Positions 38,646 through 48,729 are shown, numbered from the stretch's first letter. The stretch is DNA of 64,000 bases from Desulforhopalus sp. (GCA_030247675.1 JAOTRX010000003.1:1-64000); one strand, 5' to 3'. Notes: generated from the letters alone by a model not told the origin. Numbers and translations are program-made.

Positions 38646-40276
38646 CTCCAGGGTTGAAGTCCCCAAATGCTGATAAAAATGCAGATGACGGCGAGAACTG
38701 AAGGCCAGATGATGCCGTTGTAGCGATTCTCATCATAATCACCCCAGCCGTGGATACGATCGATAACCTTCTTGTCGTCAAGGCTCGGTGCCCAGCCTGA
38801 CAGAGCGGGAATCCGGTTGAAGATCAGGGACAGGAAGATAAAAAGGGTAAACGAAAGGGGCACCGTTACCAAGCCGCCGGACATGCCGAGGGCGGCTACG
38901 GCGCCCTTGCCGACAACGATGCTCGGGAAGACATGCGGCGAAATGATGATAAAGATCAAGCCGCTGATATTAGCGGAGATGATGAGTGCAAGCTTATTGG
39001 CCTCCTTCCACCATACACCGAGAAGGATGCCGGGTGTGGCCGTGGAAGCGAGAAGGCCAAAGGCCCAGAGAATACTGGTAACCAAAAATTTCGGCGGGTT
39101 GAAGGCGAGGAGGACGGCGATGACGCCACCCATGGCAAGAGCGGCGAAGCCCCAGCGAATACGTGATTTGGCTTCCATCTTCGGCGCAAGTATGCCCAGC
39201 AGGTCGTTGCCGACCAGCCCGGAAATGGCCATGAGATTGCCGCCGACCGTGGACAGACCGGCAGCGAGCGCGCCGCCCATAACGAAAGCGGCAACCCACA
39301 TCGGGTTATAAAAGACGTTAAGAATAAGCAGGGTCTGGTCGGCCTTGGCGATGGTCTTGCCGGTTGTGGCGACAAAATAGTTGCCGGCAAAGCCACTGGT
39401 ATAGGTACCGGCGAAAAGCAGACCAAGAAAGAGAACAAACCACACAACCGCCCAGCGGGCATTTTTAACGCTGGAAGAGGTGAAGACGCGCATGGCCAGA
39501 TGCGGCAGGGCGACGGGTCCGAGGGTAAATGCGGGAATCAGGGCAAAGTACCAGCGGAAATCGTATTTCATGTCGAAAAATGTCGGCAATACCTTGAGCA
39601 TCGCCGGCACCATGTCGCCGTAGGCAAGGGGTGGGAACCACCAGCCGGAGGAACCCATGCTCTTCATGATCGCTCCCATTGGGACGATCATGGCAATAGT
39701 CATAATGACCATCTGGAAAGCGGCGTTGTAGGAGGCGCCGTACATGCCGCCCAAGGTAACGTAGCCGACGGTTGCGACACCGGCAACGATCAGGCCGATG
39801 TTATACGGAATACCGAAGAGCATTTCAAAGGCCTGGCCGAGGCCGATCATCTGGCCGAGGGCGTACATGACCATAATCAGGATCATCCACAGGACGATGG
39901 TCAAGGTGGCACCCTTACCGTAGCGGGCCTTGATGAAGGTTGCCGGGGTGAAGGCCTTCATCCGCCTGAGACTCGTGCCGTACAGCAGAGTCAGCAGCGG
40001 GATGGAGATAGCCCATTGAATCCAGAGATAAACAAAGGGTACCTGCATCTTCGAGATGAGGGCGATGACGCCGAGGAAGGTGGCGAGGCTGGCCCAGGTG
40101 GCGGCCATGGAAAGTCCGTTGGTGACCGGGCCGATTTTAAAGCCAGCGGCGTAGAAATCTTCTTCACTGGTGGTCATCCTTCCCGCCCACCAGCCGATGC
40201 CGTAGCAGATGGCAAAGAGAATAACAACAACGGCCACGCCTACCCAGATATTAGTAATGGCAAATTCATTGTTCAT
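38642..40276 (-). CDS. Sodium:solute symporter, large subunit (VC_2705/ActP-like)
   Basis: 544 residues with about 13 hydrophobic helices, SSSF family. Begins MNNEFAITNIWVGVAVVV and contains GFKIGPVTNGLSMAATWAS, typical of monocarboxylate/acetate-type carriers. It starts 2 bp after a small membrane protein of the kind that partners these carriers. With the divergent acyl-CoA synthetase it suggests uptake of acetate or a related short-chain acid coupled to Na+. The exact substrate is inference. Confidence 0.88.
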   Translation of the reverse strand: MNNEFAITNIWVGVAVVVILFAICYGIGWWAGRMTTSEEDFYAAGFKIGPVTNGLSMAATWASLATFLGVIALISKMQVPFVYLWIQWAISIPLLTLLYGTSLRRMKAFTPATFIKARYGKGATLTIVLWMILIMVMYALGQMIGLGQAFEMLFGIPYNIGLIVAGVATVGYVTLGGMYGASYNAAFQMVIMTIAMIVPMGAIMKSMGSSGWWFPPLAYGDMVPAMLKVLPTFFDMKYDFRWYFALIPAFTLGPVALPHLAMRVFTSSSVKNARWAVVWFVLFLGLLFAGTYTSGFAGNYFVATTGKTIAKADQTLLILNVFYNPMWVAAFVMGGALAAGLSTVGGNLMAISGLVGNDLLGILAPKMEAKSRIRWGFAALAMGGVIAVLLAFNPPKFLVTSILWAFGLLASTATPGILLGVWWKEANKLALIISANISGLIFIIISPHVFPSIVVGKGAVAALGMSGGLVTVPLSFTLFIFLSLIFNRIPALSGWAPSLDDKKVIDRIHGWGDYDENRYNGIIWPSVLAVICIFISIWGLQPWS

Positions 40277-40278
40277 GA

Positions 40279-40569
40279 TTATTTCCCCCCTGTCTTGTCG
40301 GACATGACTGTCTGGCCCTGTGTTTTGGCGTATGCTTCCATGTCATCGTCAAATTTGTTGCAAACGATTGCCATGACGATGCAGACGACCATCAAACCGA
40401 ACCAGCCCATGAGGATAGGGACGATATATTCAACAGGAAATCCCCACATCGTGCCACCCTTGAGCGACGGAAACAATACGAACACGGAAGCAAAATGACC
40501 AGCGAGCAGCAGCAGAGCACTAAAAATAATGGTAATCCATATTTCCTTTCTATACAGTTCGTCTTTCAT
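40279..40569 (-). CDS. Symporter small subunit (DUF4212-like)
   Basis: 96 residues with two hydrophobic helices and a WGFPVEYIVPILMGWFGL segment, ending in a charged tail. Size and position before an SSSF symporter match DUF4212 small subunits. I start at ATG 40569 with AAGGA upstream; the longer frame adds 43 residues without a membrane part. Confidence 0.8.
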   Translation of the reverse strand: MKDELYRKEIWITIIFSALLLLAGHFASVFVLFPSLKGGTMWGFPVEYIVPILMGWFGLMVVCIVMAIVCNKFDDDMEAYAKTQGQTVMSDKTGGK

Positions 40570-41139
40570 AAATGTGCTATCCTTGTTGTCAAAGGTGAGA
40601 TGGGGTCTGTACCCAAACCACTCCCTGGGCCTTATTTTGAGGGGGGAAAGGCTTGGGTCAGAGGCATTACCAGATAACATGAACGAGCGCTCAATCAACG
40701 TAATTTGATTAATCCATGATTATTTTTTTGTCAAAACCTTTTTTTTACCTTGAGGGTATAAGTCTCGTTTGAGCAGACCAGCTGCTCAACGCAACTCTAT
40801 ACCGCCAGGACATATGTTTTGTTTGCCTGGGCAGGCTGCCCAACTCAGTCTTATTCGAGATGAAAGCGAGAGGGAGTCACTTTCTCCGAGATTCTTAAAA
40901 GCATGGTGATTGCCAAATGCAAGGTGCATCTGGAAGGTAGGCTGTTTGGTTTTGCAGGGACAGAGGTACCTTTTAGCCGGGTGATCCCTGAAAAAACTCT
41001 TTGACAAATGCAACCCAATATATTTCAGTTCTTTTTCAGGAACCGATCGAGCGCTCAGTTGTGAAGCTCTGGGCGAGGGAGAGTGAGCAGGGGCAACTCC
41101 CTGGCTATTCATTTTCAATTCAAAGGTAAGGAGTCTTTA
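40570..41139. other. Divergent regulatory region with repeats
   Basis: 570 bp between the symporter operon and the acyl-CoA synthetase gene. The only structure I can name is the tandem repeat pair at 40749-40853. It should hold both promoters. Confidence 0.5.
40749..40853 (-). repeat. Dispersed palindromic repeat, tandem pair
   Basis: Copy one has TTTGAGCAGACCAGCTGCTCAA; copy two is diverged (CCTGGGCAGGCTGCCCAA) but its arms changed together, so the hairpin is kept. Copies are about 50 bp apart. Confidence 0.7.
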
Positions 41140-42909
41140 ATGGGTATGGAAAATCTATACAAAGAAGTTATGGACCTTAACATGATGGATGATAATGACC
41201 AGAAGGAGGCGGCCGCCAAGTCCTTTTTTAATAAACTCAACTTCATGAAGCTCCCGGATCACTTCAACTGGGCGGAAGAGATCTTCGAAGGTTTGCATGT
41301 CAAGGAGCGTGGGGACAAGAAGGCCCTGATCTGGACCGATATCCATACCAAGGAAGCCAAGAGCTTTACCTATAAGGAATTCGCCGCCAAAGGCAGCCAG
41401 TGCCTGAATGCCCTGCGCAATGCCGGTGTCGACAAGGGTGGCAATATGTATATGATGCTGCCGATCATCCCAGAGACCTGGTTTGCCAGCTATGCTTGTG
41501 TCAAGGGCGGCATAGTCGCCGTACCGACCGCCACCTCGATGACCATGCGCGAGCTCGAATTCCGCTTTGAGACCTACCCCCCCGACTGCATCGTTGCCGC
41601 CGAGGTCTTCACCGACCTGATGGACGAGGCGATCAAAACCACCGGCGTGAAGCCGAAAATCAAGATCGTCATCGGCAACAAGCCCGGCTGGAAGAGCTAC
41701 ACTGAACTCAATGATGAGAAGACCGAGGCCGCCGCCGCCAAGACCAAATCCAGCGATCTGCTGTTCTGCTTCTTCACCTCCGGCACCACCGGACTGCCGA
41801 AACGGGTCGGCCATACCGCCACCTCCTACCCGGTAGGTCACCTGTCCACCTCGGTGCTCACCGGCATCCGCCCGACGGACATCCATCACAACCTGAGCGC
41901 CCCCGGCTGGGCAAAATGGGCGTGGAGCAGCTTCTTCGGTCCCTTAAACGTCGGCGCCACCGCCACCGGTTTCAACTTCAAGGCCCTCGACGGCGTTGCC
42001 TATCTTGAGGCGCTTTCGGCCCACAAGGTTTCGATATTCTGCGCCCCACCGACCGCCTGGCGGATGTTCATCGGTATGGATATCAGCAAGTACGACCTGT
42101 CCTCGCTCCGCCAGTCAATCGGCGCCGGCGAACCGCTCAATCCCGAGGTCATCTCCCAGTGGAAGAAACTCACCGGCACCGAGATCCGCGATTTCTACGG
42201 CCAGACCGAATCCACCGCCATGATCGGCAATCCGCCGTGGATGAAGGGCAAGATGCGCAGCGGCTCCTTCGGGTATCCGTCCTACATGTACGATGTGGTC
42301 CTCCTCGACGATGAAGGCAAAGAGATCTCCAAGCCGGATGAACCGGGCCACATTGCCGTTCGTCTCACCAACTGGCGGAGCATCGGCCTGTTCACCGAAT
42401 ACATCGGCAACCCGGAGAAAATGGCCGGTGTGTTCATCAACGGCTATTACTACACCGGCGACCGGGCCTCCTTTGACGCCGATGGCTACTGGTGGTTTGT
42501 CGGCCGTGCCGATGACGTCATCAAATCCTCTGACTTCCGCGTCGGCCCCTTCGAGGTGGAGAGCGCCATGATCGAGCATCCGTCCGTGCGCGAGGCAGCG
42601 GTTGTCGGTGTGCCCGATCCGGAACGGCATCAGCTGGTCAAGGCCTACCTGATCCTCAAAGATGGCTACCAGCCATCCCGCGAGCTGGCCCTTGAGCTCT
42701 TCCAGCACAGCATGAAGATCCTCGCCAAATTCAAGATGCCGAGGATCATCGAGTTCATTCCCGACCTGCCGAAAACCATCTCCGGCAAGATCCGCAGGGT
42801 CCAGCTGCGCGAGGTGGAAACCGACAGGATCAATCAGGGCGGCAAGGCATTGGAAACGGAATTCTTCTACAAGGATTTCCCGGAGCTGAGCTCGAAAAAA
42901 AATAAATAA
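41140..42909 (+). CDS. AMP-forming acyl-CoA synthetase (ACSM/acetyl-CoA-synthetase-like)
   Basis: 589 residues activating a carboxylic acid to its CoA ester. The P-loop [33 protein letters not shown] and the lysine in TISGKIRRV are all present. Similarity pattern fits medium-chain acyl-CoA synthetases more than classic Acs. ATG at 41140 has AAGGAG seven bases upstream; an earlier in-frame ATG at 41083 has no such site. It is followed by a strong terminator and then an acyl-CoA dehydrogenase. Confidence 0.9.
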   Translation: MGMENLYKEVMDLNMMDDNDQKEAAAKSFFNKLNFMKLPDHFNWAEEIFEGLHVKERGDKKALIWTDIHTKEAKSFTYKEFAAKGSQCLNALRNAGVDKGGNMYMMLPIIPETWFASYACVKGGIVAVPTATSMTMRELEFRFETYPPDCIVAAEVFTDLMDEAIKTTGVKPKIKIVIGNKPGWKSYTELNDEKTEAAAAKTKSSDLLFCFFTSGTTGLPKRVGHTATSYPVGHLSTSVLTGIRPTDIHHNLSAPGWAKWAWSSFFGPLNVGATATGFNFKALDGVAYLEALSAHKVSIFCAPPTAWRMFIGMDISKYDLSSLRQSIGAGEPLNPEVISQWKKLTGTEIRDFYGQTESTAMIGNPPWMKGKMRSGSFGYPSYMYDVVLLDDEGKEISKPDEPGHIAVRLTNWRSIGLFTEYIGNPEKMAGVFINGYYYTGDRASFDADGYWWFVGRADDVIKSSDFRVGPFEVESAMIEHPSVREAAVVGVPDPERHQLVKAYLILKDGYQPSRELALELFQHSMKILAKFKMPRIIEFIPDLPKTISGKIRRVQLREVETDRINQGGKALETEFFYKDFPELSSKKNK

Positions 42910-42920
42910 TCCATTTCACC

Positions 42921-42952
42921 GGGGGAGGAACGACAACCGTCCTCCCCCTTTT
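42921..42952 (+). terminator. Intrinsic terminator after the acyl-CoA synthetase
   Basis: GGGGGAGGA, 10-nt loop, TCCTCCCCC, then TTTT, 11 bp after the stop codon. Confidence 0.9.
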
Positions 42953-43094
42953 CCCGCCATTTGCTTCCCGCCTGACAGCTTTCACCGGAGTTTTGCCGGC
43001 CGAAAAAACGCCATACACGACAAGGTCCGTCCGCATTGATGTCGGCGAGAACGCAGGCGATCACTATGGCATAGCCCCAAGGAGCCTGACCACC

Positions 43095-44240
43095 ATGAAC
43101 TTTGAATTAACAGAAGAACAGAACCTGATCCGTGATATGGTGCGCAGCTTCGCCGAGACAGAGCTTGCCCCCACCGCCCGAATCCGTGACGAGGAAGAGC
43201 GTTTCGACCGCGCCCTGATGTTCGACCGGCTGGCCGAACTGGGCCTTACCGGCATCGTCTTTCCCGAGCAATACGGCGGGGCGGGGGCCGACTATATCAG
43301 CTACGCCATCGCCGTCGAGGAACTGTCGCGGGTTTGCGCCTCGACCGGGGTCACCCTTTCCGCTCATCTTTCCCTTGGCGCCAATCCCATCTACCTCTTC
43401 GGCAGCGAGGCGCAGAAACAGCAGTTCCTTACCCCGATGGCCCAGGGCGAGAAGATGGGGGCCCTCGGCCTGACCGAGCCCTCCGCCGGATCAGACGCCG
43501 GCGGCACCAAGACCACGGCCCGGCGCGACGGTGACAGCTGGGTGCTGAACGGCACCAAGATCTTTATCACCAATGCCGGTGAGGCCGACACCTATATCGT
43601 CCTTGGCCGCACCGATAAAGAGGCCCAGAAGCACCACGGCATGAGCGCCTTTATTGTCGAGAAGGGGACGCCGGGCTTCACCTTCGGCAAAAAGGAAGCC
43701 AAGATGGGCATCCGCTCCTCACCAACCATGGAACTGGTGTTCACCGACTGCCGGGTCCCCGCCGCCAACCTCCTTGGCCCCGAGGGCAGCGGCTTTAAAG
43801 TGGCGATGAAGACCCTCGACGGCGGCCGTATCGGTATCGCCTCCCAGGCCCTGGGTATTGCCCAGGGGGCACTGGAGGCGGCGGTCAATTACGCCAAGGA
43901 GCGCAAACAGTTCGACTCGCCGATCTCGAGATTCCAGGGGGTGCAGTTCCAGCTCGCCGACATGGCCACCGCCGTCGAAGCCGCACGGCTGCTGGTATAC
44001 CGGGCCGCCTACCGGGCCAGCAATGGCCTGTCCTATTCCTCTGAGGCGGCTATGGCCAAGCTCTACGCCAGCGAGACGGCGATGCGGGTGACCACCCAGG
44101 CCGTACAGATCCTCGGCGGCTATGGCTATACCCGTGAATTCCCAGTGGAGAGGATGATGCGCGACGCCAAGATCACCGAAATTTATGAGGGTACCAGCGA
44201 GATCCAGCGGCTGGTTATCGGCACGGCGCTCACCAGGTAG
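43095..44240 (+). CDS. Short-chain acyl-CoA dehydrogenase
   Basis: 381-residue flavoprotein oxidising acyl-CoA to enoyl-Co[17 protein letters not shown] is the ACADS signature, and the base Glu is in [12 protein letters not shown] near the end. MNFELTEEQ is the usual start of butyryl-CoA-type enzymes; AAGGAG lies upstream of the ATG at 43095, while a longer frame from 42993 has no support. No etfAB follows. With the synthetase it suggests beta-oxidation of a short fatty acid. Confidence 0.92.
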   Translation: MNFELTEEQNLIRDMVRSFAETELAPTARIRDEEERFDRALMFDRLAELGLTGIVFPEQYGGAGADYISYAIAVEELSRVCASTGVTLSAHLSLGANPIYLFGSEAQKQQFLTPMAQGEKMGALGLTEPSAGSDAGGTKTTARRDGDSWVLNGTKIFITNAGEADTYIVLGRTDKEAQKHHGMSAFIVEKGTPGFTFGKKEAKMGIRSSPTMELVFTDCRVPAANLLGPEGSGFKVAMKTLDGGRIGIASQALGIAQGALEAAVNYAKERKQFDSPISRFQGVQFQLADMATAVEAARLLVYRAAYRASNGLSYSSEAAMAKLYASETAMRVTTQAVQILGGYGYTREFPVERMMRDAKITEIYEGTSEIQRLVIGTALTR

Positions 44241-44257
44241 CAAAAGGCCAGGAGGCT

Positions 44258-44291
44258 GGTCTGCACGGGCAGGATTCTGTCTGTGCAGACC
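44258..44291. terminator. Hairpin after the acyl-CoA dehydrogenase
   Basis: GGTCTGCAC and GTGCAGACC form a perfect 9-bp stem with a 16-nt loop, 18 bp after the stop. No T tract follows. The rest of the 517-bp gap (44241-44757) holds only a doubtful small frame at 44410-44550. Confidence 0.5.
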
Positions 44292-44409
44292 ATATCTCTG
44301 CTGGCAGCCGGGGCCTTGGCCAAGACCGGGCCCCTATTGCTGGTATTGTATGTGGGCTTTCACGCCAATATTGCCGGTTCCGACTGGCTGGTGACGGCAA
44401 ACATAAGCC

Positions 44410-44550
44410 TCAAAGAGGAGGCTGATGGCTGAATACCACGGCGGAAATCCTTTGCAGGAAAAGCAGCAAACCAATCCAGAAACCCACCGTCACCCCAATC
44501 CAGAAAAAAATCTTTACAGCTCCATGGAAGCGGTTGTCGAATCGCGCCAT
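44410..44550 (-). CDS. Possible small single-helix membrane protein
   Basis: 46 residues with one hydrophobic helix (VKIFFWIGVTVGFWIGLLLF) flanked by charged residues; an upstream ATG at 44634 would add 28 residues. No clear ribosome site. I list it because the helix is clean, not because it is proven. Confidence 0.25.
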   Translation of the reverse strand: MARFDNRFHGAVKIFFWIGVTVGFWIGLLLFLQRISAVVFSHQPPL

Positions 44551-44757
44551 CTTTTGATTTCTACCGGGTTCAATAGGCCTGTCCGACGAATCCTCCGGCG
44601 ACAGGAGGAAAATCAAATAATCTATCAGAATCATAACATAGCCAATCTGGATTTTTAGAAGGGGAATATTCTTTCTTTATTGCACGAGAATAATCCCTTT
44701 GCTAAGTAAGTAACAGATACAGAAGGGCAGGTTTTTGACCATAACAGATTGACAGCG

Positions 44758-46236
44758 ATGACAGATCATGGCGTGGCGCCGGTCGCGGATTTCCACTATC
44801 GGCGGCTGGCAGGCGAATTGGCAGAACAGATCAAAACCGGGCTCTACCGGGCGGGAGACCGGCTGCCTTCCTTGCGGTCCCTGCGCGCCCGGACAGGTTT
44901 AAGTATCACCACCATCAACCAGGCCTATGTAGAATTGGAAAGGCAAGGATTGGTGGAACCGCGTGAAAAGTCGGGATATTATGTCCGGCCCTTGTTGAGA
45001 AACCTGCCTCTGCCGTCGCAAAGAATGTGGTGCAAGGCCGATCGGCCGCGGAAAATTACCATTGCCTCCCAGGCCGAAGCGATTTTGGCGATTCTCAACA
45101 ACGACAATGTCGCCCCCTTCGGTGCCGCCCTGCCGGCAAGCCAGCTCCTGCCAGCCAAACAGCTGGCGCAGGCCGCCCAGAGGATTTCTGCGACATACTT
45201 CAAGGGGACGGGGCTGGAATGCGGAACAGCCAATGGTGTTCCGGCGCTCAAGAAGCAGATAGCCGGCCGGGCGGTCGGCGTAGGCCGGCACCTTAATGCC
45301 GAAGACATCATCATCACCCATGGCTGCATGGATGCCATCCAGCTGTGCCTGCGAGCGGTAACCAAGGCCGGCGATATCGTGGTCACCGAGTCCCCGACCT
45401 TCACCTGCTACCTGCAGTTGCTCAGGAACCTCGGACTGCTCGCCCTGGAAATTCCAGCCGACCCGAGCACCGGCATTGATCTCGACATTCTCGAAAAAGC
45501 CTTGCAGGACAACCGGGTGGCAGCTTGTTTGGTCAATCCGACCTTCCAAAATCCCCTCGGATTCGATATGCCGGCCGAGCGGAAGGAACAGTTGGTGCGC
45601 CTGCTTGAAAAGCATGCAATTCCCCTTATCGAGGACGATATCTTCGGCGAACTGTATTTCGGTGTCTCCCGTCCCCCTGCGCTCCAAACCTTCGACAGGA
45701 ATGGGCTGGTTCTTACCTGTTCCTCCTTTTCCAAAACCCTTGCCCCGGATTTCCGGGTCGGCTGGATTATTCCCGGCAGGTTCAAGGAAGTAATCGATCA
45801 GCTGAAAATCAACTCCTATACTGTTCCCTCGAAATTTCCCCAGCTTATCCTTGCCGATTTCCTGGAAAATGGGCATTACGACCGGCATCTGCGCAAGATT
45901 CGCTCGGCCTTCCGCAATCAGGTGAGTTGCACTGCCGCGGCCATCGGCCGCCACTTCCCCGAGGGAACAAGGCTGTCGACGCCGGGCGGCGGGTATATTC
46001 TCTGGGTGGAGTTGGATGAGCGGGTTGACGGCATGGAACTGTTCAGACGGGCCTGGGATAAAAAAATCTGCGTCGTTCCCGGGGCGATTACCACAAGCAG
46101 CGGGCGATTGAACAATTGCATCCGCATCAGTTGCGGCCATCCCTTTACCGGCCAAACGGAACGGGCGATCGAGACCCTTGGCCGGATTATCGCCGAGTAC
46201 TCACTGACCTCCGGCAATGGCCGCAATATCCCCTGA
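44758..46236 (+). CDS. MocR/PdxR-type regulator (GntR wHTH + aminotransferase domain)
   Basis: 492 residues. Residues about 10-80 form a GntR winged helix (AGDRLPSLRSLRARTGLS). Residues about 110-485 form a fold-type I aminotransferase domain with PTFQNPLGFDM, DDIFGEL and a PLP lysine in SSFSKTLAPDFRVGW. MocR proteins usually sense PLP or an amino compound and control a nearby gene. No obvious target is adjacent, as the 517-bp upstream gap is gene-poor and gpsA is convergent. ATG at 44758 is preferred to a TTG nine bases earlier. Confidence 0.88.
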   Translation: MTDHGVAPVADFHYRRLAGELAEQIKTGLYRAGDRLPSLRSLRARTGLSITTINQAYVELERQGLVEPREKSGYYVRPLLRNLPLPSQRMWCKADRPRKITIASQAEAILAILNNDNVAPFGAALPASQLLPAKQLAQAAQRISATYFKGTGLECGTANGVPALKKQIAGRAVGVGRHLNAEDIIITHGCMDAIQLCLRAVTKAGDIVVTESPTFTCYLQLLRNLGLLALEIPADPSTGIDLDILEKALQDNRVAACLVNPTFQNPLGFDMPAERKEQLVRLLEKHAIPLIEDDIFGELYFGVSRPPALQTFDRNGLVLTCSSFSKTLAPDFRVGWIIPGRFKEVIDQLKINSYTVPSKFPQLILADFLENGHYDRHLRKIRSAFRNQVSCTAAAIGRHFPEGTRLSTPGGGYILWVELDERVDGMELFRRAWDKKICVVPGAITTSSGRLNNCIRISCGHPFTGQTERAIETLGRIIAEYSLTSGNGRNIP

Positions 46237-46284
46237 GGTCATGCCATGTTCCGCTTGGGCCCGCATTGCCGGCGCGCGTCCTGT

Positions 46285-46394
46285 TATAGCTGAGTTGAGC
46301 AACTTGTTTGCTCAAACGAAACTTATGCCCTTGTGGTATATAGCTGAGTTGAGCAACTTGTTTGCTCAAACGAAACTTATGTCCTTGAGGTATA
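46285..46394 (+). repeat. Dispersed palindromic repeat, best-preserved tandem pair
   Basis: Two nearly identical units 54 bp apart: TATAGCTGAG, TTGAGCAACTTGTTTGCTCAA, CGAAACTTATG, then CCTTG..GTATA. TTGAGCA and TGCTCAA are exact complements. They differ at a few bases. It lies between the convergent MocR gene and gpsA. Confidence 0.8.
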
Positions 46395-46450
46395 AAAAGC
46401 AGATTTCCAGAATCTATTTTGCACTGACTCCAATTAACGCTTGTTCAGTG

Positions 46451-47461
46451 TCAGGCTTCGCCGCCGTCCTCATCTTTGAGGCTGCGCCCCATCAGTTCGC
46501 GCACTGCCTCTGCCGGGTCCTTATCCTGATAGAGGATGCGGTAGACCTGCTCGGTGATCGGCACCTCGACGCTCAGTTTTCCGGCAAGACCGAACACCGC
46601 TTTGGCGGTCTTGACCCCCTCGGCGACTGTCCGGGTCCCGGCAACGATATCGGCAAGCTTCATGCCCTGGCCGAGCTTGAGGCCGACCTGGCGGTTACGT
46701 GACAGATCGCCGGTACAGGTTAGCACCAGATCCCCCATGCCCGACAAACCCATGAAGGTTTCGGCCCTTGCTCCCATGGCCACCCCAAGACGGCACATCT
46801 CGGCAAGACCGCGGGTAATCAGGGCGGCACGGGCGTCGTGACCGAAGCCAAGCCCGTCGCAGATGCCGGCGGCAATAGCCATGACGTTCTTGAGCGCCCC
46901 ACCGAGTTCAACCCCACGAAAATCGGGGCTGCTGTAAGCACGAAAGAACGGTGTGGAAAAGTGATCGCGCAGGGCGCGGCCGAGTTCCCGGTCACCGCAG
47001 CCGAGGGTAACGCTGGTCGGTAAACGGCCGGCCACCTCGAAGGCGAATGATGGCCCGGAAAGCACGGCATAACGGGGCGCAAGCCCCGCCAAGGCCTCTT
47101 CCACCACCGCCGACATCGGCTCAAGGGTATCGAGCTCTATACCTTTGCTGGCACAAACAATGACCGGCCGCTGCGGCAAATGCGCCCTCAGAGCCGACAG
47201 GGTGGTACGCAGAAACTGGCTGGGGACGACCACCAGCACCACCTCGGCGCCATGCAGCACCCAGCCGGCGTCGCTCGAGGCGACCAGCTCCGGACAAAGC
47301 TCCACCTCCGGCAGGAAGAGCGTGTTTTGGTGCTCACCGTTGATGGTTGCAACCACCTCGGCCTCACGTGCCCACAATCTGGTGACCACCCCCTTGCGAC
47401 AAAGGAGGTCCGCCAAGGCCGTCCCCCAGGCACCGCTGCCCAACACCGCAGTTTGCATCAT
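46451..47461 (-). CDS. gpsA: Glycerol-3-phosphate dehydrogenase [NAD(P)+]
   Basis: 336 residues supplying sn-glycerol 3-phosphate for phospholipids. GSGAWGTALADLL is the dinucleotide-binding loop, SGPSFAFEV and NVMAIAAGICDGLGFGHDARAALITRG hold the catalytic Lys region and substrate site. Two ATG codons in tandem make the start uncertain by one residue. It is the last core gene before the accessory region. Confidence 0.95.
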   Translation of the reverse strand: MMQTAVLGSGAWGTALADLLCRKGVVTRLWAREAEVVATINGEHQNTLFLPEVELCPELVASSDAGWVLHGAEVVLVVVPSQFLRTTLSALRAHLPQRPVIVCASKGIELDTLEPMSAVVEEALAGLAPRYAVLSGPSFAFEVAGRLPTSVTLGCGDRELGRALRDHFSTPFFRAYSSPDFRGVELGGALKNVMAIAAGICDGLGFGHDARAALITRGLAEMCRLGVAMGARAETFMGLSGMGDLVLTCTGDLSRNRQVGLKLGQGMKLADIVAGTRTVAEGVKTAKAVFGLAGKLSVEVPITEQVYRILYQDKDPAEAVRELMGRSLKDEDGGEA

Positions 47462-47727
47462 TTATTCCTCGTTGATCTTATAACCAGTACTTTCCAAGTC
47501 CGAGTCACACCACCCGAACCTCTGCCGTCCACATAAACCCTCAATGCTAGAGGTCTTCATCCTATCAACATTTAATTGCAAATTAATCCTGGTTTTTATA
47601 CCCTTATTTCTTCAAATAGTCATTCGCAATCGATTCTGCAATCGCCCACACACTCACCTTCATTGCAAACAATTTATTACCGGCAATGTCTTGTTAAAAC
47701 CGTAACACTCCTATCCTTTATCTTTCT

Positions 47728-47784
47728 TATACCGCAAGGGCAAAAGTTTCGTATGAGCAGACAAGCTGCTCAACTCAGCTTTAA
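47728..47784 (-). repeat. Dispersed palindromic repeat, single copy
   Basis: TTATACCGCAAGGGC, AAAAGTTTCG, TATGAGCAGACAAGCTGCTCAA, CTCAGCTTTAA. It meets the stop codon of the transposase remnant. Confidence 0.75.
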
Positions 47785-47985
47785 GCAAACCCCACCCCAT
47801 GTCTGAATATCTTGATCAGATTATGGACAATGCAGAAAAGATTCCATGGGGTATTGACCTTTGCCTTTCCGCGTACGGTAAATCTAGCAAGACCAAGTGC
47901 CGAGCGAATATGGGCAAAGGGCGATTCCCCCGCCGCCAGACGCATGCCAATTTCGGCCCTTTTCAGAATATAATCTTACACTGAC
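47781..47985 (-). pseudogene. 3' remnant of a transposase (IS1182/DDE type)
   Basis: On the minus strand a frame of about 67 codons reads RAEIGMRLAAGESPFAHIRS, then LGLARFTVRGKAKVNTPW and LFCIVHNLIKIFRHG before TAA. This is the C-terminal end of DDE transposases of the IS1182 kind. The frame is cut by a stop upstream and has no start, so only a fragment is left. No terminal inverted repeat was found. Confidence 0.65.
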
Positions 47986-48024
47986 ACCAAATAATGGACC
48001 CCAAATAATGCTGACGTAAGAATT

Positions 48025-48068
48025 AATTAACGCTGTTGTCCGGCGTCGGCTGAATGCGGTTGTTGGAT
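48025..48068 (-). other. Degenerate attC-like site after the PEP-CTERM gene
   Basis: On the minus strand, one base after the PEP-CTERM TAA stop, ATCCAAC (RYYYAAC) opens the site and GTTAATT closes it 44 bp on. It shares CTGTTGT next to the outer box with the better site at 49399-49460 but lacks its partner arm. It may be a truncated or chimeric attC. Confidence 0.35.
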
Positions 48069-48069
48069 A

Positions 48070-48729
48070 TTATCTCAACTGGCCGCTGTCCTTAGTTTTT
48101 TCTCTTCTCTTTCGTTTAAGTTTTGATCCTAATAAACCGGATATTCCAAGACCAAAAAGCACCATAGTAGTGGGCTCAGGCACTGGATCATTAGAATCTC
48201 GTTGAGTCCATGTACCAGGCGACGAGGTATTGTACCCCACCCACTCGGCAGAGTGTGAATAGCTTGAAACATATGAAAATTGATCATAGTTCAACGAACC
48301 ATCTTCTACAAAACGAGAGTAAATTGCGGCACTGCTTGATTGATTAGCTAATGTGATAAACCAATGAGAAATTTCGCCCAACGCATTGGTGTTTACCCAA
48401 AAATTAGGATTGCCAGAAGGATAAAGGGAACCTGAGAAATCAAGAAGATTCTCGTTAGAAATAGTAGATCCTCCCGAAGTAAACGAAAACGAGCTGATCG
48501 GACCACCACTGAGTATCCAATAAGTCCGATTTGGGAGCATCGCTGATTCTATAACGAAATTTCCAGTAACGATGTCATCAGGAGTCGTTAGTGTTGCATC
48601 AGTTGAATGAGTGTTAAAATTCCAATAATCTGTAAAAGAATTGCCAGTGTATGTGTAGATGGTAGCTGCTTGAGTATGAGTAGCCGATGTCATCAGAAGC
48701 AAAGCTGCAATGTAATGTAACTTTTTCAT
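48070..48729 (-). CDS. PEP-CTERM sorting-domain protein
   Basis: 219-residue exported protein. A signal peptide (MKKLHYIAALLLMTSATHTQA) is followed by a Ser/Thr/Asn-rich beta-type body. The C-terminal anchor is canonical: VPEPTTMVLFG, a helix, then KLKRKRR, for processing by an exosortase. AGGAGG precedes the ATG. It is AT-richer than the core genes and reads away from the integrase relic, as a cassette gene would. The body has no recognised domain. No exosortase gene is in the window. Confidence 0.85.
   Translation of the reverse strand: MKKLHYIAALLLMTSATHTQAATIYTYTGNSFTDYWNFNTHSTDATLTTPDDIVTGNFVIESAMLPNRTYWILSGGPISSFSFTSGGSTISNENLLDFSGSLYPSGNPNFWVNTNALGEISHWFITLANQSSSAAIYSRFVEDGSLNYDQFSYVSSYSHSAEWVGYNTSSPGTWTQRDSNDPVPEPTTMVLFGLGISGLLGSKLKRKRREKTKDSGQLR

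Larger units (their letters stand above)
47462..48069. other. Gene-poor boundary of the accessory region
   Basis: 608 bp between gpsA and the PEP-CTERM gene. It contains one dispersed repeat (47728-47784), a transposase remnant (47781-47985) and an attC-like site (48025-48068). No intact gene is visible. Confidence 0.6.

Noticed and set aside
44899..46155. Minus-strand frame of 418 codons opposite the MocR regulator
   Set aside because: The regulator has complete HTH and PLP motifs; the antisense frame has none.
47799..47984. Plus-strand small frame of 61 codons
   Set aside because: It is antisense to the transposase remnant.
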